A stretch of 22,496 nucleotides of DNA from a virus. The stretch covers positions 1 through 22,496 of IMG/VR virus record IMGVR_UViG_3300024938_000002; one strand, given 5' to 3'. A program made the position numbers and the translations under genes. Below, in pieces: positions 1 through 6,110 of this stretch (positions are counted from its first letter, which is position 1; each line of letters starts with the position of its first letter). The notes beneath the pieces were generated by a model that was given only the letters and a program-made list of their open reading frames with translations, made no database searches and had not been told where the DNA came from.

Positions 1-1628
1 GCGAAATACTCCTCGGGGTCGATAAAGCTCTGCAGCGCGGCCAGCTCCAGCGTGGTGAACGGGCGGTGCCAAGTGCCGTCGAGCGACTGGATGCGCGCCA
101 CCAGCTTGTCGTTGGCTGCGGGCATGGCGGGCGCCACGATCACGGGGGCAAAACCGGAAGCGGGGCGCGGGTCGGCCACGCTCCAGTTCCCGTTGTCGTG
201 GCACGCCGAAGCGCTCACGGCCCCGGCCGGGTCGGTGTGGCGCACCACGCCGTAGTGCCCGCCGGTCAGGTAGTGGTCGCCCTTGCCGCGCTGCATGTTG
301 GGACGCGGGTCCGCCACAGCAAAAGCGCCCTGGCCCGTGGTGCTGCCTGCAATCACGGTGCCGCAGGCCTCGTGGAAGGGCGTCACGCTGTACTTGGCGA
401 ACGGCAAGCCCTCCTGGCGCGGGTCGGCCACGGCCTGGCCGGAGCCGTGCGCGCTGGTCACCGCGCGCGCCGCGTTGTCCCACGCCACGATGCGGAACTC
501 GTTCGAGTGCTTCGCCGGGCCGCCGTGGCGCGGGTCGGCCACGCTGTAGGCGCCCTGCAGCGGCCCGGTTTGGCCCGCCACCGTGCCCGTGGACTCGCCC
601 CAGCGGCGCACGCCCAGGGCCTGGCCATCCTTCCACTTGGCGGACTGGATGAAGCGCGGGTCAGCCACGGAAAACGAGCCGTTGGCCGGGCGGGATGCCC
701 CGGCCACCACGCCGGTGGGTTCATCCCAGCGGTTTACGCCCAGCACGCCGCCGTGCATGTCGGGAACGATCAGGTAGTCCCGCAGGTTCCCATCCTCCAC
801 GGCCAGGCGGTTCAGGCTGCGCCAGTCGCTGCCCGCCTCCACGAAGGCCAGGCGCACCCAGGTCTTCCACTGCAGGGCGGGCATGCGGTGCATGGGGCCG
901 CCCAGCGGGTCGCCCGGCAAGGGCATGTGGCCCAGCACCTCGCCCACGCTGCGCAGGGCGCGCTTGGGCGGCTCGTACAGGAACGGCGGCACCTTGCGCA
1001 CAAGGCGCGCCACCAGCAGGAAGCGGCGGCGGCTCTGGCCCAGGCCGTCGCCCAGCTCGCCGCAGTCGTGCGTGGTCTCGGCCGTGGCGTAGCCGTAGTG
1101 CTGCAGCATGCCGATGATCTGGTCCAGCAGGTGCCGCCCCCGTGTGGCGATGCGCGGCACGTTCTCGAACACGATCAGGCCCGGCAAGTCGTCTGCGAAG
1201 GCCTCCAGCATCATCCACACGCCGCGCAGCGTCAGCTCGTTCAGCGCCTGGTATTTCACCGTCGAGGCGTGGGCGGCCGGCAGCAAGCCCGAGAAGCCCT
1301 TGCACGGCGCCGACAGGAACACGATGTCGGGGCACAGCCACTGCGCCGCAGAGCGCACCGTGTCGGCAGAGGCCTCGCGCCAGCCCTCGGGCGGCATGTG
1401 GCCGTACCAGGCCAGGTACTGCTGCAGGCTGAACAGATCCACGCAGGCCTGCGGCACACCCGTGAGCATCTTGAAGTCGGTGCAGGCCCGCCGGTCCACG
1501 TCGATTCCGCCCAGCACCACCATGCGGCCCCGGATGGTGCCTATGGAGGGGTCCGCATCCTTGAAGCCCGCAGCGCCCGCGCCGGAGCCGCCGAAGAGGA
1601 AGAAGCTCGTGACGTCCTGGGGCTTCAT
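1..1628 (-). CDS. DNA (cytosine-5) methyltransferase with tandem VADPR repeats; C-terminus cut by window edge
   Basis: The 542 residues visible carry the ordered motifs of C5-cytosine methyltransferases, which move a methyl group from S-adenosylmethionine to DNA cytosine. Seen: a glycine-rich motif I variant (FLFGGSGAGAAGF, residues 10-22, in place of the usual DLFAGIGG), an acidic residue in GGIDVD (40-45), the catalytic loop SAPCKGFSG with Cys109, ENV at 155-157 and QSRRR at 198-202. Where a target-recognition domain is expected there are five imperfect repeats of about 37-46 residues ending in VADPR, followed by a motif IX-like stretch (TTLELAALQSF). The frame is open at position 1, so the end is missing. 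The start at 1628 overlaps the previous stop as ATGA and is preceded by AAGGCGG. It is the last early-operon gene in the window. Likely role: self-modification against host restriction. Family call is firm; specificity is unknown. Confidence 0.88.
   Translation of the reverse strand, partial: MKPQDVTSFFLFGGSGAGAAGFKDADPSIGTIRGRMVVLGGIDVDRRACTDFKMLTGVPQACVDLFSLQQYLAWYGHMPPEGWREASADTVRSAAQWLCPDIVFLSAPCKGFSGLLPAAHASTVKYQALNELTLRGVWMMLEAFADDLPGLIVFENVPRIATRGRHLLDQIIGMLQHYGYATAETTHDCGELGDGLGQSRRRFLLVARLVRKVPPFLYEPPKRALRSVGEVLGHMPLPGDPLGGPMHRMPALQWKTWVRLAFVEAGSDWRSLNRLAVEDGNLRDYLIVPDMHGGVLGVNRWDEPTGVVAGASRPANGSFSVADPRFIQSAKWKDGQALGVRRWGESTGTVAGQTGPLQGAYSVADPRHGGPAKHSNEFRIVAWDNAARAVTSAHGSGQAVADPRQEGLPFAKYSVTPFHEACGTVIAGSTTGQGAFAVADPRPNMQRGKGDHYLTGGHYGVVRHTDPAGAVSASACHDNGNWSVADPRPASGFAPVIVAPAMPAANDKLVARIQSLDGTWHRPFTTLELAALQSFIDPEEYF
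166..668 (-). repeat. Five in-gene repeats encoding VADPR, in the methyltransferase recognition region
   Basis: The + strand word CGCGGGTCGGCCAC recurs exactly or nearly at 166-179, 304-317, 418-431, 529-542 and 655-668, spaced 138, 114, 111 and 126 bp. Each copy is in frame and encodes the end of a repeat of the form W/R-D-x-P-x-G-T-V-x-G...S-V-A-D-P-R. Unequal spacing with a conserved end suggests old, diverged duplications. Confidence 0.85.
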
Positions 1629-1641
1629 GCGGCACCGCCTT
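1625..1641 (-). repeat. 17-bp gene-junction repeat, copy 1
   Basis: Reads AAGGCGGTGCCGCATGA on the minus strand. It encodes the last residues (GGAA) and stop of the upstream gene, supplies an AAGGCGG ribosome-binding sequence, and contains the ATG of the methyltransferase gene. Confidence 0.85.
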
Positions 1642-2224
1642 TCGCAACCATGGCGGCGTCGATGGCAGCATCTGCGGCCCCGGCTTTCAGGACTCCGCCA
1701 GTGTTCTCGTCGGCCCTGGCGATGCAAATGACGCCCATGGAGCGCGCGAGAAAGCGGTACCGCGCCGCATTCAGCAGCTCGACGGCGAGCCTGCGCACGG
1801 CATGAGCACTGCACTCGGCCCCCATTGCGGCTGAATCGTTGCCGCGATTGCGCTCGTCGTTCGCCAGGGCCTCCAGCATGGACGCGCCTTGTTCCAGCAA
1901 CCCGGCATCCTGTTCGCTGAGCGCAGGCGCCGCCAGTGGATCTAACTCTGACAAACCAACCTCAACTTGCGAGTGTCTGAGCCCACCGCCAAGAGGTACC
2001 CACGGGCTCCACTGGCCGGTCGGGTCCATGACGCGGACTTTGTAGGGCGGCAGGAGTGGTGCTCCATCCTCCTTGGCGGTCGCTATCACATCGATAGCTG
2101 CCAGCGCTTCACCGATAAGCGCCTGCACTGCATTTGGGTGGCAATGCTGGGCCGATACCAGCTTGGCTTGAACGTGTGCGAGGCTCGTCATGCAGCCTCC
2201 AGCCGCCTGTCTCTTGTCGGCCAT
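1625..2224 (-). CDS. Hypothetical phage protein (199 aa)
   Basis: I do not recognise the family. The protein is soluble: a predicted beta-rich middle (PPYKVRVMDPTGQW) is followed by a helical C-terminal half rich in Ala and Glu. It begins MADKRQ at 2224 in a TGATG overlap with the upstream stop and has AGGAAAGG upstream. A second in-frame ATG at 2191 (MTSLAHVQ) is preceded by GGAGG and is a credible alternative start. It ends in KGGAA within the junction repeat and overlaps the methyltransferase start by 4 nt, so the two are probably translationally coupled. Function unknown. Confidence 0.75.
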   Translation of the reverse strand: MADKRQAAGGCMTSLAHVQAKLVSAQHCHPNAVQALIGEALAAIDVIATAKEDGAPLLPPYKVRVMDPTGQWSPWVPLGGGLRHSQVEVGLSELDPLAAPALSEQDAGLLEQGASMLEALANDERNRGNDSAAMGAECSAHAVRRLAVELLNAARYRFLARSMGVICIARADENTGGVLKAGAADAAIDAAMVAKGGAA

Positions 2225-2529
2225 CAGTGCGCCGCCTTTCCTGGGCGCGCAAGCAAGTCCTTCGCAGGCTTGAACGCGTCGCAGGCGCCCACCATGTCCT
2301 TTGCACGCTCCAGCAGATCCAGCAGCTCCTCGCGGGACAGCTCCTCGGAGAAGTGCGCCAGCACACCCGACAGGAGGCCGCGGCACAAGGGGACCATCTC
2401 CTGGCGGGGCATGCGTTCTCGGCAGCCATTCACCAGCGGCGCGAGCAGCACGGCCGCGCCGTCAACGCCGATGTCACTCGCGGAACCGTCGCAAGACAGC
2501 TGCACATTTCCAGTTACTTGAACTCCCAT
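2224..2529 (-). CDS. Hypothetical phage protein (101 aa)
   Basis: Unrecognised. An N-terminal stretch rich in Val, Gly and Ser is followed by a helical segment with charged heptad-like spacing (SREELLDLLERAKDMVGAC). There is no signal peptide or membrane segment. The stop overlaps the next ATG as TGATG, and the gap to the upstream membrane-protein gene is 3 nt, so it belongs to the same early operon. AAGGAGTGAGCG lies just upstream of its ATG, a good ribosome-binding site. Role cannot be inferred beyond early-region accessory gene. Confidence 0.72.
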   Translation of the reverse strand: MGVQVTGNVQLSCDGSASDIGVDGAAVLLAPLVNGCRERMPRQEMVPLCRGLLSGVLAHFSEELSREELLDLLERAKDMVGACDAFKPAKDLLARPGKAAH

Positions 2530-2532
2530 CGC

Positions 2533-2805
2533 TCACTCCTTGTTCAGTCCACCGCCCACGCGGCCATGCCACGCGGGTCGAACGATCCACATCCACACCC
2601 CGTACACGCTGCACAGGGTGAACACGAATTGCTGCAGGAACAGCGCCCACAGGGCGCGCTCCCACGCAAAGGCAAGCCAGCCGACATTGCTGGCCAGGTA
2701 GGCGACGAAGCCCCAGCCCGCAGCGCGCGAGCGCCCGGCCAGCAGCAAGGTGCCCAGCACGCCAAAGAAGGCGGCAGAAATTTCGATGTAGGGCAGGCCG
2801 TTCAT
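2533..2805 (-). CDS. Small membrane protein, distantly PnuC-like (90 aa)
   Basis: Three hydrophobic stretches are visible: about residues 8-24 (SAAFFGVLGTLLLAG), 29-46 (GWGFVAYLASNVGWLAFA) and 50-74 (ALWALFLQQFVFTLCSVYGVWMW). The last, with an aromatic-rich end, resembles segments of small PnuC-like phage membrane proteins. PnuC proteins carry nicotinamide riboside or related vitamers, but full-length members have about seven helices, so transport by this one is only a suggestion. The start overlaps the upstream stop as ATGA. It sits in the early operon rather than the lysis cassette, which argues against a holin role. Confidence 0.75.
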   Translation of the reverse strand: MNGLPYIEISAAFFGVLGTLLLAGRSRAAGWGFVAYLASNVGWLAFAWERALWALFLQQFVFTLCSVYGVWMWIVRPAWHGRVGGGLNKE

Positions 2806-3260
2806 TTCTTGCCCGCCCGCGCCTTAGCCATCACGCCGTTGCTCCACAGCGCGGCCTTCTCGGCCAGGCCGTGGCGGTCCAGGTCGAGCAGGCTGTCAAA
2901 CACCTGCGCGGCCGCGCGTGCCACCAGCAGCTCCGGCGCGCTGAACCCCACGCGGCCCGTGCGGGCGAAGCGGGCGGCAACGGCCTCGTAGATGCCGAGC
3001 TGCTCGGTCACCGCCGCCATGGCCTCCAGGGTGAACGGCGTGCCGTCCATCTCCAGGTAGCGCATGAGCTGGTGGTAGGTCAGGCCCGTTTCCATCCAGT
3101 CCCACAGCACTTCTCGGTCGGCGGTGCCGGCGGTGAAGCGGGAGATCAGGTCCCAGTGGATGGTTCGGCACAAGTCGCGGGTGGGGGCCTGCAGCTTGGG
3201 GCGCCAGAACTTAGGCAGCGGTGCGGGCTGGCGGCGGTAGGTAACGGTCACCACGCTCAT
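2802..3260 (-). CDS. Hypothetical phage protein (152 aa)
   Basis: Starts MSVVTVTYRRQP at the ATGA within the 17-bp junction repeat; the longer upstream reading frame lacks coding character. The body is helical, with segments such as VLWDWMETGLTYHQLMRYLEMDG and LEAMAAVTEQLGIYEAVAARFARTG, ending in a basic tail (MAKARAGKK). No catalytic motif, signal peptide or membrane span is seen. The layout of short helices recalls phage early-region regulators, but I cannot assign a family. Coupled by 4-nt overlaps to the genes on both sides. Confidence 0.75.
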   Translation of the reverse strand: MSVVTVTYRRQPAPLPKFWRPKLQAPTRDLCRTIHWDLISRFTAGTADREVLWDWMETGLTYHQLMRYLEMDGTPFTLEAMAAVTEQLGIYEAVAARFARTGRVGFSAPELLVARAAAQVFDSLLDLDRHGLAEKAALWSNGVMAKARAGKK

Positions 3261-3273
3261 GCGGCACCGCCTT
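3257..3273 (-). repeat. 17-bp gene-junction repeat, copy 2
   Basis: Minus strand AAGGCGGTGCCGCATGA, identical to the other three copies. It ends the upstream gene with EGGAA-stop and starts the next with ATGA overlap. Confidence 0.85.
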
Positions 3274-3556
3274 CCGGCACCAGCACCAGGTGCTCCAGCT
3301 GCCATTCCGACTTGTTGGCGCCCTGCACTGGGCGGCTTACCACCAGGCCAAGCGCCTCCATTTCGGCCAGGTGCGACCACTTCACCCCGGCCATGCGCGC
3401 CAGGCGGTCGGTGCCCAGCCACTCGCCGGGCTTGAGCTCGCCCAGCGCCTGCAGCACCGCCGCGCGCTGGCTGGTCACCCGCAGGCCCTGGCGCGCTTTC
3501 GCCAGAAGCCCCTCGGCGCGCCGGCAGCGCGCCTTCCAGTAATTCGCGTCAGCCAT
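3257..3556 (-). CDS. Small winged-helix-like protein (99 aa)
   Basis: Starts MADANYWKARC. A basic, helical N-terminus (residues 5-27) precedes a segment resembling a winged helix-turn-helix: RAAVLQALGELKPGEWLGTDRLARMAGVKWSHLAEMEALGLVVSRP, where helix-turn-helix residues are followed by a beta-wing-like GLVVSRPVQ. This suggests nucleic-acid binding, by pattern only. It overlaps the upstream gene by 8 nt and the downstream gene by 4 nt. The C-terminus, EGGAA, is dictated by the junction repeat. An alternative start 21 nt upstream (MQREGYS) is possible but less likely. Confidence 0.72.
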   Translation of the reverse strand: MADANYWKARCRRAEGLLAKARQGLRVTSQRAAVLQALGELKPGEWLGTDRLARMAGVKWSHLAEMEALGLVVSRPVQGANKSEWQLEHLVLVPEGGAA

Positions 3557-3983
3557 TGAGTAGCCCTCCCTTTGCACAGAACGCCAGCCATGCCTGGGCC
3601 TGCGCCAGCGCCGCCTGGGGCGTGGTGCAGACAGGCAGGGCCATGTCGAAGGTCACCACGCCGCCGGCGGCGTCCGCGCACCGCTGCGCCACGCCCATCA
3701 GCACCTGGGACTGCCCGTTTTTTTCTATGGTTTTGGCCGCTACGGCCCGCCGTAACTGCGGTTCGCGCTGCAGTTTCAATAGCGCGGCGCGCGCCAGCGC
3801 AGACACCGCCAGCCGGTAGCCCACGAAGCGCTGGTGCTCCACGCGCCCGTCCACCACCAGGTCGGCCAGCACGTCATCCAGCGCGGGCACGCAGGTGGTC
3901 AGGTGGGCCAGCGCGGGGCGGTCCACCCAGGTGCCGGCCTCGGCCAGCACCTGCAGCACCTGGGAACGGAGGTCGGCCGTCAT
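3549..3983 (-). CDS. Hypothetical early protein with winged-helix-like N-terminus (144 aa)
   Basis: Starts MTADLRSQVLQVL at 3983 in an ATGA overlap. Residues about 5-60 look like a winged helix (helix, WVDRPALAHL turn, recognition-helix-like DDVLADLVVDGRV, then a wing). The second half (VAAKTIEKNGQSQVLMGVA and on) has no motif I recognise. Together with its downstream neighbour it gives two winged-helix-like proteins in a row, perhaps a pair of regulators or replication accessories. Its 3' end overlaps the next gene by 8 nt. Confidence 0.72.
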   Translation of the reverse strand: MTADLRSQVLQVLAEAGTWVDRPALAHLTTCVPALDDVLADLVVDGRVEHQRFVGYRLAVSALARAALLKLQREPQLRRAVAAKTIEKNGQSQVLMGVAQRCADAAGGVVTFDMALPVCTTPQAALAQAQAWLAFCAKGGLLNG

Positions 3984-4192
3984 GCCGGCACGGCCCCCAT
4001 GCCGTCGAGGGCGCGCAGGCGCTGGCCTTTCGTCCACTCGGGGCTGCCAGGGGGGAACGACACCAGCAGCACGCACACGCACTGGCCGTTCAGGAACAGG
4101 CGGGTTTCCTGCTGCAGCACGTCACCCACCCAGCGAAGGGGGCCGGGCTCGATCCGCTCGGCCGCCAGGGTGATAAAGGCTTGCCGGCTCAT
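3980..4192 (-). CDS. Hypothetical small protein (70 aa)
   Basis: Begins MSRQAFITLAAERI at 4192 with ATGA overlap to the upstream stop, and ends at another ATGA overlap. The sequence alternates hydrophobic and polar residues (RLFLNGQCVCVLLVSFPPG), suggesting a compact beta-rich fold. No motif or membrane signal is recognised. Its existence rests on coupling at both ends and the absence of any better reading in the interval. Confidence 0.65.
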   Translation of the reverse strand: MSRQAFITLAAERIEPGPLRWVGDVLQQETRLFLNGQCVCVLLVSFPPGSPEWTKGQRLRALDGMGAVPA

Positions 4193-4371
4193 GCGTCGCC
4201 CTCCCCTGCGGCCTGGCGCTGCTGCGCCTTGATGCGCTGGTCCGCCAGGGCGATCAGCATTTCGATCTGCGCCGCATCGGCCGCCCGGGCCAGCAGCGCG
4301 GCGAACCGGGCGGCCAAGCGGTACACGGCGTCGAGCGTCAGCCAAGCGGCGCGGCATGCGATGTATTTCAT
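4189..4371 (-). CDS. Hypothetical small helical protein (60 aa)
   Basis: Starts MKYIACRAAWLTL from the ATG in junction-repeat copy 3 and is almost entirely helical, rich in Ala, Arg and Leu, with a charged C-terminus (ALADQRIKAQQRQAAGEGDA). The helix at residues 10-35 is amphipathic rather than a clear membrane span. Four-nucleotide overlaps on both sides place it in the coupled early operon. Function unknown. Confidence 0.65.
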   Translation of the reverse strand: MKYIACRAAWLTLDAVYRLAARFAALLARAADAAQIEMLIALADQRIKAQQRQAAGEGDA

Positions 4372-4384
4372 GCGGCACCGCCTT
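4368..4384 (-). repeat. 17-bp gene-junction repeat, copy 3
   Basis: Minus strand AAGGCGGTGCCGCATGA. It encodes the EGGAA end of the P-loop protein and the ATG of the next gene. Confidence 0.85.
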
Positions 4385-4655
4385 CCGACGCTTCGGCGGC
4401 GAAGGCCACAAGCAGATGGGCAGGGTGATTCGTCGAACGCTCCAGCAACTCCCAGACAACGCGGTCCGGCTCGTCGATGACGAAACACGTATTCGCGTTG
4501 TGGTTCTCTTGCAAAAGCTTCGCTACAGCGGCATAGCGAAGGCCCGTCAGCTCACGAACAGCGCGCCCGTCCTGCACCGCCAAGACACGGGCGGCATAGT
4601 TGAGGACGGTGGTCTTCCCTGCGCCACATGAGCCATGGATACGAACGATCTTCAT
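4368..4655 (-). CDS. Miniature P-loop NTPase (95 aa)
   Basis: A Walker A motif GSCGAGKTT occupies residues 8-16 directly after the first beta strand (MKIVRIH), and a Walker B-like strand CFVIDEPD lies at 57-64 with Asp61 and Glu62 in the catalytic position. At 95 residues it is far smaller than most P-loop enzymes and ends shortly after Walker B, lacking the usual sensor and arginine-finger regions. It may be a minimal nucleotide-binding subunit that works with a partner, or a kinase-like remnant. The start is set by junction-repeat copy 4. Nucleotide binding is likely; the reaction is unknown. Confidence 0.78.
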   Translation of the reverse strand: MKIVRIHGSCGAGKTTVLNYAARVLAVQDGRAVRELTGLRYAAVAKLLQENHNANTCFVIDEPDRVVWELLERSTNHPAHLLVAFAAEASEGGAA

Positions 4656-4668
4656 GCGGCACCGCCTT
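4652..4668 (-). repeat. 17-bp gene-junction repeat, copy 4
   Basis: Minus strand AAGGCGGTGCCGCATGA, joining the KGGAA end of the 50-aa gene to the start of the P-loop gene. Confidence 0.85.
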
Positions 4669-4804
4669 TCAGGATGGCGGCGATGGTGCGGGCCTGGCCG
4701 TAGAGCTGCTCCATCCAGGCCATGGCCAGCTCGTTGCTGGCGGCCCGCACGTCGCGGCGGTGCATGGCCCCGGCGGGGCTGATGTGGGTGACCGTGAACA
4801 CCAT
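4652..4804 (-). CDS. Hypothetical small protein (50 aa)
   Basis: Starts MVFTVTHISPAG at 4804 in a TGATG overlap with the upstream stop. A short strand-like N-terminus is followed by a helix (ASNELAMAWMEQLYGQARTIAAIL) and the KGGAA tail encoded by the junction repeat. No family is recognised. Small size lowers certainty, but overlaps at both ends make it a credible gene. Confidence 0.62.
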   Translation of the reverse strand: MVFTVTHISPAGAMHRRDVRAASNELAMAWMEQLYGQARTIAAILKGGAA

Positions 4805-5070
4805 CACGCGCCCCCTTCCTTGCGGGCCAGCGCGTCGGCCACCTCGGCGGCGGCCAGCATCTTCACGCACAGCGCCCGCACTGCCTTGCTGTCCATGCGC
4901 GCGGCCAGGGTGAACGGGCCCATGCTGATTTCTTGCACCACATGCACCTTCCCCCCGGCGATGGAGGGGTGCTGCTGGGTGTGCACGGACAGCGTGCCGG
5001 GGGATTCGCGCTTGCTGCGGGGAAGCAGCTCAGCGGTGCCGTGGATTTGCCAGTGGGAGGGGGCGTTCAT
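4804..5070 (-). CDS. Hypothetical phage protein (88 aa)
   Basis: Starts MNAPSHWQIHGTAEL at 5070 in an ATGA overlap with the recombinase stop. The middle is beta-like (GKVHVVQEISMGPFTLAARM) and the end helical (SKAVRALCVKMLAAAEVADALARKEGGA). It ends EGGA at a junction that is a degenerate relative of the 17-bp repeat (AAGGGGGCGCG then TGATG). Not recognised. The longer upstream reading frame overlaps the recombinase and looks like a shadow. Confidence 0.68.
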   Translation of the reverse strand: MNAPSHWQIHGTAELLPRSKRESPGTLSVHTQQHPSIAGGKVHVVQEISMGPFTLAARMDSKAVRALCVKMLAAAEVADALARKEGGA

Positions 5071-5741
5071 GCCGGGGCTCCTTGCAGCGCCAGGCGCCGC
5101 GCCACGGCCTTGGGCAGGCGCCCGCCGTCCACCAGGTGAATCTCGCGCTCGTATTCCTCGCGGCTGAGCTGCATGTACACGCCCGTGCTCTTGAGGCTGG
5201 CGTGGCCCAGGGCGATCTGGGCCACCTTGAGGGGGTTGTCGCCCCGGCTGCGGCGCATGATGTTCATGCCGCGGGTGTGGCGGAACCAGTGGGGGCTGAT
5301 GCGCGGATCCAGCCCGGCATGGACGGCCCACTGCTTCACGCGGATCTCATAGGCCCGCACGCCCAGCGGCCCGGCAATGCCGGCTGCGTCGCGCCCGCCC
5401 CATACCAGGGGCTGGCCCTGCTCCGGCGCCTGGCAGCCGGCGCCGAATTGGTCGCTCAGCTTCACCAGGGCGGCCAGGTGGCAGCGCAGGCGCGCCGTCA
5501 TCACGAACTCATGGCCGCGCCGGCCGCCCTTGCAGAACGATTTCGGGGTGACCAGCCAGCCCGTTTGCAGCGCCTGCTGAACCATCGGCACGGTAAGGCG
5601 CGAGAACTCCTGGATGCGCATGCCCGTGAGGATCAGCACGGCCATCCAGTGGTGGTCGCGCTGGGCCAGCGAGCAGTTGACTGCCAAGGCCCCACTGAGC
5701 AGCCGAGACTGCTCTAACTCGGTCAAATATCGCTTTTGCAT
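5067..5741 (-). CDS. Tyrosine recombinase, catalytic domain only (224 aa)
   Basis: A tyrosine site-specific recombinase, the class that cuts and rejoins DNA through a phosphotyrosine. Visible catalytic residues: Arg42 in TGMRIQEF, a beta-hairpin Lys near 71 (SFCKGGRRG), His151 and Arg154 in SPHWFRHTRG, His180 in LGHASLKSTG and the nucleophile Tyr189 in GVYMQL. All are present, so the enzyme looks intact. It lacks the N-terminal arm and core-binding domain of phage integrases and is close in size to FimB/FimE-type invertases. The start at 5741 has GGAG seven bases upstream. It sits inside the early operon, coupled by ATGA to the next gene. It could be the prophage integrase or a separate inversion/resolution enzyme; no att or inverted target site is seen here. 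Confidence 0.88.
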   Translation of the reverse strand: MQKRYLTELEQSRLLSGALAVNCSLAQRDHHWMAVLILTGMRIQEFSRLTVPMVQQALQTGWLVTPKSFCKGGRRGHEFVMTARLRCHLAALVKLSDQFGAGCQAPEQGQPLVWGGRDAAGIAGPLGVRAYEIRVKQWAVHAGLDPRISPHWFRHTRGMNIMRRSRGDNPLKVAQIALGHASLKSTGVYMQLSREEYEREIHLVDGGRLPKAVARRLALQGAPA

Positions 5742-5889
5742 TCGTGAACTCCATGAGGTTTTTTTCTGTTGCGGCGTGCTCTGAATCCCACGCGGTACTG
5801 GCGCACACCAAGCCAGCCCACACCAGGGCCAGCACCACGCCCTGCGGCGAAGTCCCGGCCTTGTTCAAAAAATCGCTTCCCCAGCTCAT
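5509..5889 (-). CDS. Possible small protein overlapping the recombinase start
   Basis: An ATG at 5889 overlaps the upstream stop as ATGA and opens a frame beginning MSWGSDFLNKAGTSPQG, with a hydrophobic segment (VVLALVWAGLVCAS) at about residues 18-31. The first 50 residues occupy 5742-5889, where no other gene exists. The frame then continues 233 nt into the recombinase gene, where its composition looks like an antisense-type shadow rather than protein. The gene is plausible, but the C-terminal half may be functionally irrelevant, or the true end may have been altered by mutation. Confidence 0.4.
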   Translation of the reverse strand: MSWGSDFLNKAGTSPQGVVLALVWAGLVCASTAWDSEHAATEKNLMEFTNAKAIFDRVRAVSAAQWGLGSQLLAGPARPPLDGRADPHGHAHPGVLAPYRADGSAGAANGLAGHPEIVLQGRPARP

Positions 5890-6110
5890 CGCCGGCCCCG
5901 TCCGTGCTGCACCGCGTGGCGTGCGCTGTGAACCACGCTCAGCTCCAGCAGGCGCCGGGTGATGGGGTCAGCCACGGCCGCCTCGTAGGTCTTGCAGTGG
6001 TGCCAGCGCGACCACTGCGCCTCGAACAGGGCGCGCATGTCTTCCTCGCGCGCTGGCGGCGGCATGTCCAAGGGGAGCCGGGGTTGGTGCGGGTTGCTGC
6101 GGCTTGGCAT
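5886..6110 (-). CDS. Hypothetical phage protein (74 aa)
   Basis: Starts MPSRSNPHQPRLPLD at 6110, with AGGAG five bases upstream; an ATG seven codons earlier is less well placed. Pro-rich N-terminus, then a helical region with an aromatic patch (RALFEAQWSRWHHCKTYEAAVADP) and a basic His-rich tail. No family is recognised. It overlaps the preceding gene out of frame by 143 nt and couples to the next by ATGA. Confidence 0.62.
   Translation of the reverse strand: MPSRSNPHQPRLPLDMPPPAREEDMRALFEAQWSRWHHCKTYEAAVADPITRRLLELSVVHSARHAVQHGRGRR

Noticed and set aside
66-1805. 579-codon open frame on the + strand
   Set aside because: It is antisense to the methyltransferase and a 199-aa gene, is rich in Ala, Arg, His and Gly without motifs, and is explained by high GC at third positions of the real genes.
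5758-5764. A second A AAA AAC heptamer just before the recombinase gene
   Set aside because: A -1 shift here meets a stop after about a dozen codons and does not enter the recombinase frame, so no useful product results.
5742-5889. Possible frameshifted N-terminal extension of the recombinase
   Set aside because: The recombinase frame upstream of 5741 lacks a start and quickly becomes Trp/Cys-rich; the ATG at 5741 has its own good ribosome-binding site.
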